Assembly: GCA_910587055.1 (NCBI GenBank)
Contig: CAJUKY010000004.1
Location: forward strand, 62,001-126,000
Origin: Candidatus Gastranaerophilales bacterium
GTDB taxonomy: Bacteria > Cyanobacteriota > Vampirovibrionia > Gastranaerophilales > Gastranaerophilaceae
DNA: 64,000 nt
Direction of reading: 5' to 3'
Part shown: positions 58,738 through 64,000 of the stretch, one piece after another
How positions within the stretch are numbered: the first letter of the stretch is position 1
Layout of the letters: each line of letters starts with the position of its first letter
Notes under the pieces: generated by a model
The model's input: only the letters and a program-made list of their open reading frames with translations
The model's database searches: none
Told to the model about the DNA's origin: nothing
Translations under genes and position numbers: made by a program

Positions 58738-59040
58738 TGCGTTCTTTAGTTGTGTTTTAATTTGCTGCCGGTCCTAAAACAGATGGTTCTAAAACAGATG
58801 GCCGTAAAGACAGGTATTCAAACCGCCTTAAATAAAAAAAGCAAGAACTTTCTGCAATTATAGACAAAAAATTCTTGCATGCTGAATTAAACTAAAACTC
58901 TTTTCCAAGCAAAGTCTTTTAATTTTTGCTGAATTATTAATTAAACCTTCTGCTTTGCTTAATCTACATTTTAACAACTTCAAACTAATTTTGCAAGAAC
59001 ACAAAATAAAGAAGACAAAATTAAAATAAAAAACGGTTTT
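58738..59040. other. Gene-free region with short repeats
   Basis: No ORF of merit on either strand. A direct repeat of 13 bp (CTAAAACAGATGG) lies near 58775-58801. GCAAGAA and TTCTTGC form an inverted pair at about 58850-58879. The rest is AT-rich and unstructured to the eye. It may hold the 3' end of rsfS mRNA (minus strand) plus a small RNA. Confidence 0.4.
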
Positions 59041-59448
59041 TTACCTTGCATATTGAGAATATTCTTTTGATTCTTCTTCCCAGTCTTCCCTGTCTACCTT
59101 AAGGGCATGGTTCCAGAATTTTTCAAGCGCGTAATTTTCTCTTTGCTCATTATGCATAATATGCACGATAACATCGCCGTAATCAAGCAGATTCCATCTG
59201 TTTTTAAGGTCGTTTTCATCTCCGTTCGGGATGCGGCCGAATAATTCTTTAACCCTCTCTCTTAAAGATGAAGTTAAGCCTTTAACCTGTGTGGTTGAGC
59301 TTGCGGATGCTATCACAAAATAATCGGATAGTACGCAGACTCCTGCCACATTTAACACAAGAATATCGGATGCTTTTTTATCATCCAGAATTCTTGCTAT
59401 AACACTTGATAATCTTTTACTTGAAACTTCTTTTTCCGCTGTTCCCAT
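59041..59448 (-). CDS. rsfS: Ribosome silencing factor RsfS
   Basis: A 135-residue RsfS/Iojap protein that binds uL14 and blocks subunit joining when nutrients are low. DILVLNVAGVCVLSDYFVIA and WNLLDYGDVIVHIMHNEQRENYALEKFWNHA are the family's core. The length is normal. It is downstream of the ricT-like gene (18 bp gap). Confidence 0.93.
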   Translation of the reverse strand: MGTAEKEVSSKRLSSVIARILDDKKASDILVLNVAGVCVLSDYFVIASASSTTQVKGLTSSLRERVKELFGRIPNGDENDLKNRWNLLDYGDVIVHIMHNEQRENYALEKFWNHALKVDREDWEEESKEYSQYAR

Positions 59449-59466
59449 ATTTTCTATTTTTTCCTT

Positions 59467-60387
59467 TTAAATATTTCCGGTTGAAGAATTTTTATCGTTA
59501 TCCAATGCTTTAATATCGATAGTTTCCCCTTCTTCGGAGTAATTCAGACGGTTATCTTCGCCTTCAATTTCAATATTTACCTCGCCGTCTATCATCTCGA
59601 TATCTTCTTTTGAATAATCTTTAATTTTGCCGTCTTCAAGTTTTACGCCGATTGTATTTTTCAAGAAATTTAATATTGCCACTTTTCCGATACCATCAGG
59701 CGTCATTACTCCTGAACCTACGGGAGGAAGATGTTTTGCAGCCTCAAGGTAATTCGGGTACTCATAATTTAAACAGCATAATAATCTTCCGCATGAACCT
59801 GTTATTTTCCCCGGGGTCATTGGAATCCCCTGATCTTTTGCAAGTTTTGTATTAACGGATTCAAATTTCTTTAAAAATGAGCAGCAGCAATATGCCTGCC
59901 CGCAAACCCCTATTCCTTGCAGAATACTGGTCTCATCGCGCACGCCTATATGCCTTAAATCAATTCTTACTCTTTTAAATTCCTGTGTTAAATCTTTTAA
60001 AAGTTCCCTAAAATCCACACGTTCGGGAGCTGTATAATAAAATGTAATTTTTTTCTTATCAAAAGTATACCTTGTCTGGATAAGATTCATTGATAAATTT
60101 CTTTTTTCTGCAAGCTCTCTGCATTTATAAAGCGCCTGAATTTCAAGCTTTTTAATCTCTTCAAGTTCCGCCAGATCTCTTTCATTCATAACACGAACAA
60201 AAGGCAGCGGCTCCGGTTTAAATTTATCCCACTGTGCTTGAATTTGAGGATTTACAAGAAAAACTCTATGCGCTTCTTCCCCTTTTTCCGTGCGGACAAG
60301 CACCATCTGTCCGTGGCACAATTTTACATTATCACTTACTTTTATAGGGAAGAACTGGTTTTTTATAATTCTTACTGCAAAGTTCAA
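59467..60387 (-). CDS. PSP1-domain protein, RicT/YaaT-like
   Basis: A 306-residue PSP1 protein. FAVRIIKNQFFPI and VRTEKGEEAHRVF begin it. A central Cys cluster, CGQAYCCCSFLKKFE and SCGRLLCCLNYEY, is the family's signature and in Bacillus RicT binds Fe-S with RicA and RicF. In Firmicutes it aids RNase Y and competence control. It starts at a TTG (60387), with AGGA 7 nt upstream. The C-terminal 50 residues are acidic. It precedes rsfS, 18 bp away. Confidence 0.85.
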   Translation of the reverse strand: MNFAVRIIKNQFFPIKVSDNVKLCHGQMVLVRTEKGEEAHRVFLVNPQIQAQWDKFKPEPLPFVRVMNERDLAELEEIKKLEIQALYKCRELAEKRNLSMNLIQTRYTFDKKKITFYYTAPERVDFRELLKDLTQEFKRVRIDLRHIGVRDETSILQGIGVCGQAYCCCSFLKKFESVNTKLAKDQGIPMTPGKITGSCGRLLCCLNYEYPNYLEAAKHLPPVGSGVMTPDGIGKVAILNFLKNTIGVKLEDGKIKDYSKEDIEMIDGEVNIEIEGEDNRLNYSEEGETIDIKALDNDKNSSTGNI

Positions 60388-60461
60388 TTTTAAATCCTAT
60401 TTATTAAAATCCTCTAAAACTATTATACAACAAATTGTTTTTATAATAAAATAAGAAAACA

Positions 60462-63359
60462 ATGAAATGCTCAAATTTAACATTTAAGAAAAACGATGTA
60501 GAAAAACTCCTTTTGAATTTGGATTCTAATCCGTATTCGCAAAAAAATAAGGATTTTAGATATACTTTATCGCTCATATACGAACTTATTGAGGAAGAAT
60601 TCCCCGATACTTTTGATACAAAAAACCCGGTCTTAAGGTCAACCGATATTGTCTTTGAAAATAAAGATAACACGGCGGATATTTTTATTACCCCGCCTTA
60701 TAATTTTGATTATTATTTAAAATCAAAAGGTTCCCTTTACAGGCTGAAGGCTGAATACAGAGGTGATAAATACGGATATTCCATTCCTCTTGATTTATTC
60801 TTTGAATATTTTACGGGACTGTCTGAAAATATAGAAATCACCGATGATTTATCCGAAAACTACAAATTTTATTTTTATTTAACAGGTTTTGTGAAAAAAA
60901 CCGTTGAAAAATTAAATTTCATACCGTCTGTTAAATTTAAAAAAGATACATTTTCAATTTTTTGGGAACCGTATTTCAAAAATAAAGATTACTTAAATGC
61001 TTATCTTGAAATTGTTGATAATGAATTTTTAGACAAAGAAACCACAAAAAAATTAATTGAAAGATACTTAAATTACCTTATTTTTAATTTCCTGAGTGTT
61101 AAACATTTTAAATTTAAAGATTTAAAATCCGCTCCTTATTTTGTAAAATCAGCCGTGCATAAAAGAATGCTCAAAGGAAACGATTTAGGGGCCGATATTC
61201 AAACATGGCTTGATGAAATGAGCCTTGGAACTTATGAAATCGTTCCTGTCTTTAATATCGAAAAAATTGAAGATATTAAAGATGATGACAGATTTTTAAT
61301 GAAAATATTCGCTAAAAACAAAAAAACAGGCGAAGTATTTGACCTTGAAGATTTAAACGATGCCGATAAAACCATAATTGAAAAACAGATAAACTGGGCT
61401 GTAAAATATATTGAAGATCTCGAAGATACTACATTAGAACTTGATTTATCAGGCGTTTATAAAATGATTACGCAGATTACTTATTATCTTGCGCAGGCCG
61501 ATATGGAAGTAAATCTTCCAAAAGGCATGGATAATATCATAATTCCGCGCGCTTCGATAAATGCAAGGGTTAAACAAAAGAGAATTAAAGACCTTGAAGA
61601 CATTATGAATATGTCAAATACTTCTACAATTTCACTTGATGAAATTATGGATTTTTCAATCGAGGTGGCGCTTGGCGACGGTGAAAAAATTTCTGCGGAA
61701 GAATTCCAGAAGCTTACAAAAGATACAAACGGACTTATTCAATACAAAGATAAATACATTTTAATCGATAAGGAAGAAACCGAAAAACTTCTTGAAAGAT
61801 TGAAGAAAAAACCTGATTTTGTAATGAATAAAATGGAACTTTTGCACCACAGCTTATCAGGCAAAATTGATGAATATGATTTTGATTATGACGAAGCTTT
61901 TGCAAAAGTGATAAGCAGCTTTACAAAGGTTGAAGATATTGAGCTTCCGAAAGATTTAAGCGGAATATTAAGACCTTATCAGGAAATCGGTTTCAGATGG
62001 CTTTATACCAATGTTAATAAAGGCTTTGGCTGCTGTATAGCAGACGATATGGGTCTTGGTAAAACGGTTCAGGTTATAAGTTTAATCCTGAAATTAAAGG
62101 AAGAAAATAAACTCAAAAAACCCGTAGTTGTTGTATGTCCTACAACTCTGCTCGGCAACTGGGAAAGAGAATTTGAAAACTTTGCACCGAAGTTAAACGT
62201 CTATACATACCATGGTTTTAACCGCGAATTCTCACTCGATTGTGATGTTATTTTAACCACCTATGCAATTTTAAGAATTGATATTGAAGAATTTAAAAAA
62301 CATAGCTGGGATCTTGTTGTAATTGATGAAGCGCAGAATATTAAAAACCCTGGTACATCACAGACTCAGGCTGTTAAATCAATTAAAGCGGATATGAAAA
62401 TAGCAATGACGGGTACTCCTGTTGAAAACAGATTGTCTGAACTTTGGAGCATATTTGATTTCATAAATAAGGGCTATCTCGGCTCTATTAATGATTTTGG
62501 CAAAAATTATTCCGTTCCGATTGAAAGATTTAAAGAAACCCAGAGAGCGGAAAAACTTAAAAAAGCAATTTCACCGTTTATGCTGAGGCGCTTAAAAACA
62601 GATAAAATGATTATTTCAGACCTTCCTGAAAAAGTTGTGCTGGATGAATTCTGCTACCTTACAAAACCGCAGGCAGCTTTATATGAAAGGGTGCTTAATC
62701 AATCAATGCAGGAAGTGCAGTCTGCAGGAAGCGGTATTAACAGGCGCGGTGCTATCTTTAAACTGATAACCTCATTAAAACAGGTATGCAACCATCCGTA
62801 TCATTATTTAAAACATGGCGATATGAGCAGAGGCGCTTCAGGCAAAACCGAAAAATTAATGTCAATTTTAACGAACATTCTGGATAATGATGAAAAGGTG
62901 CTTATTTTTACCCAGTATAAAGAAATGGGCGCCATTTTAGAAAAAATTATAGCAGATGAATTTGATACAAATCCTCTGTTTTTCCATGGTTCATTAAACG
63001 TTAAAGCAAGAGAAGAGATGATAAAAAGCTTCTCTGAAGAAATTCAAAATAAAATTATGATTTTATCTCTTAAAGCAGGTGGTTTGGGGCTGAACCTGAC
63101 TTCCGCAAGCAACGTTATTCATTATGATTTATGGTGGAATCCTGCGGTTGAAGACCAGGCAACAGACAGAACCTACCGTATCGGGCAGGATAAAAACGTT
63201 ATGGTGCACAGGTTTATAACCCTATCCACCTTTGAAGAAAAAATTGATAAAATTATAAAAGATAAACGTGAACTGGCAGATGCCGCCGTATTTACAGGAG
63301 AAAAAGTAATCACTGAACTTTCAGATGATGAAATTTATGAAATCTTCTCTCTTGCGTAA
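60462..63359 (+). CDS. SNF2-family helicase-like ATPase
   Basis: A 965-residue protein. The N-terminal about 480 residues contain no clear motif beyond a mixed alpha/beta region, as in bacterial SNF2 (SNF2_assoc) proteins. The ATPase core runs from about 505 to 950: PYQEIGFRWLY, Walker A DDMGLGKT (residues 528-535), VVCPTTLLGNWERE, DEAQ (622-625), MTGTPVEN, IFTQYKEM and DRTYRIGQ. It moves along double-stranded DNA, or displaces proteins such as stalled RNA polymerase, by family analogy. It is a solitary gene; its -10-like TAAAAT lies nine bases before the ATG. Confidence 0.87.
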   Translation: MKCSNLTFKKNDVEKLLLNLDSNPYSQKNKDFRYTLSLIYELIEEEFPDTFDTKNPVLRSTDIVFENKDNTADIFITPPYNFDYYLKSKGSLYRLKAEYRGDKYGYSIPLDLFFEYFTGLSENIEITDDLSENYKFYFYLTGFVKKTVEKLNFIPSVKFKKDTFSIFWEPYFKNKDYLNAYLEIVDNEFLDKETTKKLIERYLNYLIFNFLSVKHFKFKDLKSAPYFVKSAVHKRMLKGNDLGADIQTWLDEMSLGTYEIVPVFNIEKIEDIKDDDRFLMKIFAKNKKTGEVFDLEDLNDADKTIIEKQINWAVKYIEDLEDTTLELDLSGVYKMITQITYYLAQADMEVNLPKGMDNIIIPRASINARVKQKRIKDLEDIMNMSNTSTISLDEIMDFSIEVALGDGEKISAEEFQKLTKDTNGLIQYKDKYILIDKEETEKLLERLKKKPDFVMNKMELLHHSLSGKIDEYDFDYDEAFAKVISSFTKVEDIELPKDLSGILRPYQEIGFRWLYTNVNKGFGCCIADDMGLGKTVQVISLILKLKEENKLKKPVVVVCPTTLLGNWEREFENFAPKLNVYTYHGFNREFSLDCDVILTTYAILRIDIEEFKKHSWDLVVIDEAQNIKNPGTSQTQAVKSIKADMKIAMTGTPVENRLSELWSIFDFINKGYLGSINDFGKNYSVPIERFKETQRAEKLKKAISPFMLRRLKTDKMIISDLPEKVVLDEFCYLTKPQAALYERVLNQSMQEVQSAGSGINRRGAIFKLITSLKQVCNHPYHYLKHGDMSRGASGKTEKLMSILTNILDNDEKVLIFTQYKEMGAILEKIIADEFDTNPLFFHGSLNVKAREEMIKSFSEEIQNKIMILSLKAGGLGLNLTSASNVIHYDLWWNPAVEDQATDRTYRIGQDKNVMVHRFITLSTFEEKIDKIIKDKRELADAAVFTGEKVITELSDDEIYEIFSLA

Positions 63360-63374
63360 ATATTGTATCAATAT

Positions 63375-63596
63375 TTATTTTAAAAGCATATACGGCTCAA
63401 TTTTGAGTGCTTCTGATAACATGCAAAGCACAGCCATACTTGGAGAACTTGCATCCTTTTCAAGCATTTTGATATAGCGTTCGCTCACATCAGCTTGAAT
63501 ACTAAGCTCGTATTGAGTCAGTTTTTTCAGCTTTCTATAGTGCTTTATATTTTTGCCTAAATTTAATCTTAGTTTTTCTTCTGCAACGCTTGCCAT
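63375..63596 (-). CDS. Small XRE-family HTH protein, paralogue of 19408
   Basis: A 73-residue protein starting MASVAEEKLRLNLGKNIKHY, with the HTH LTQYELSIQADVSERYIKML. It shares GKNIK-YRK-KLTQ, IQAD and the ending ALKI with the gene at 19408. I start at the ATG at 63596; 13 further codons upstream would add a hydrophobic segment unlike the paralogue. Confidence 0.8.
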   Translation of the reverse strand: MASVAEEKLRLNLGKNIKHYRKLKKLTQYELSIQADVSERYIKMLEKDASSPSMAVLCMLSEALKIEPYMLLK

Positions 63597-63681
63597 AAAG
63601 CCAATACTAAAATAAAAAATAAACAAACAATTCATATAAAAGGTTTAAATAATAAAGACTTTTCAAATAAACTCTATAAAA

Positions 63682-63710
63682 TTGCGCGGCGGGTGTTTTT
63701 TTCCTATAAT
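63682..63710 (+). promoter_or_regulatory. Leaderless promoter of the last gene
   Basis: TTGCGC (63682-63687), 17-bp spacer, TATAAT (63705-63710), then seven bases and the ATG at 63718. No Shine-Dalgarno sequence. Confidence 0.65.
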
Positions 63711-63717
63711 TTCTAGT

Positions 63718-64000
63718 ATGAAAAATATTATCGGTTTCTGGGGATACCCTGAACCCTCTTTAATTGAAAAATATAAAACCTTATACCCCGATGCGCAATG
63801 GGTGGATTTGGATATTGATTTTAATTACCCTAAAATCAGCATTCTGCCTGAAAATTACTGTTCCATTATAAAAAATATTTTTAATAATGCTTTTTATTTG
63901 AAAGACAGTCTTATTGTAATTCTGGCGCCTGTGGGTAAAGATAAATGCGATTCAGCCTTTTTTGCGGTTCAAATTTTAAAAGAAGCAGGTTTTAATGTTG
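63718..64000 (+). CDS. Hypothetical protein, partial
   Basis: An open frame from 63718 running off the window, 94 codons visible. It starts MKNIIGFWGYPEPSLIEKYK and continues with WVDLDIDFNYPKISILPENY and LKDSLIVILAPVGKDKCDSA, suggesting an alpha/beta fold. I do not recognise the family from this part. Confidence 0.6.
   Translation, partial: MKNIIGFWGYPEPSLIEKYKTLYPDAQWVDLDIDFNYPKISILPENYCSIIKNIFNNAFYLKDSLIVILAPVGKDKCDSAFFAVQILKEAGFNV

Noticed and set aside
1..64000. tRNA, rRNA or CRISPR arrays
   Set aside because: No GGTTCGA-type T-loop with a matching acceptor stem, no rRNA-like stretch and no regularly spaced repeats were seen.

Overview
This is an AT-rich bacterial chromosome segment with dense genes on both strands and no rRNA, tRNA or CRISPR array that I can see. 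The gene set points to a diderm, Vampirovibrionia/Melainabacteria-like (probably gut Gastranaerophilales) organism. It has MinCDE, an SLH-domain envelope protein, SpoIID/LytB-family proteins in a non-sporulation context, MurJ, an AMIN-type amidase and PSP1/RicT. It also has a set of short proteins carrying an N-terminal [IL]-x-F-x-[GA] motif, which I associate with such genomes. The taxonomic call is inference from gene content; no marker gene was compared.

Layout. 1-6023 (minus): a membrane complex operon in the order hyfB-hyfC-hyfE-hyfF-hyfG-like. The large subunit lacks the first Cys pair of the NiFe site, as in energy-converting hydrogenase-related (Ehr) complexes. 6.1-14.6 kb: a TPR protein, a 25-residue hydrophobic peptide gene, an XRE regulator, a sugar-type MFS carrier, a NimA-like flavoprotein, infC with an ATT start, HU, SpoIID, a glycosyltransferase-like gene and enolase. 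14.8-19.6 kb: lineage-type hypothetical proteins (one with a 14-G tract in its coding sequence), an SLH protein and a small HTH protein. 19.7-24 kb (minus): spoIID-murJ-sua5. 24-29.1 kb (plus): a three-gene glutamate synthase with ferredoxin domains. 29.1-36.9 kb: palindromic elements, small regulators, small membrane proteins, tcdA, two ABC permeases, a GT2 enzyme, a YibE/F protein, a REP-like palindrome and a decayed gene. 36.9-44.4 kb: a DnaJ-like protein, queE, higBA, a sigma factor, a degenerate phosphoesterase and an ArnT-like transferase. 44.4-54.6 kb: a MITE-like element, a histidine kinase, tmk with a TPR protein, a second toxin-antitoxin-like pair, purB, an amidase and a 5'-nucleotidase-like protein. 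55.4-64 kb: minCDE-rplI, rsfS, ricT, a SNF2 helicase and a partial gene.

Three patterns cut across the window. (1) Many monocistronic starts have a TATAAT/TAAAAT-like -10 box ending 6-7 nt before the ATG and no Shine-Dalgarno sequence, which predicts leaderless mRNAs; several also have a -35 box at 17 bp. (2) Unrelated proteins share the short N-terminal F-x-[GA] motif. (3) Long palindromic intergenic elements (29.2, 36.3 and 44.4 kb) and a poly-G tract suggest active small repeats and possible phase variation. Start sites were re-chosen from ribosome binding sites and family N-termini where noted.
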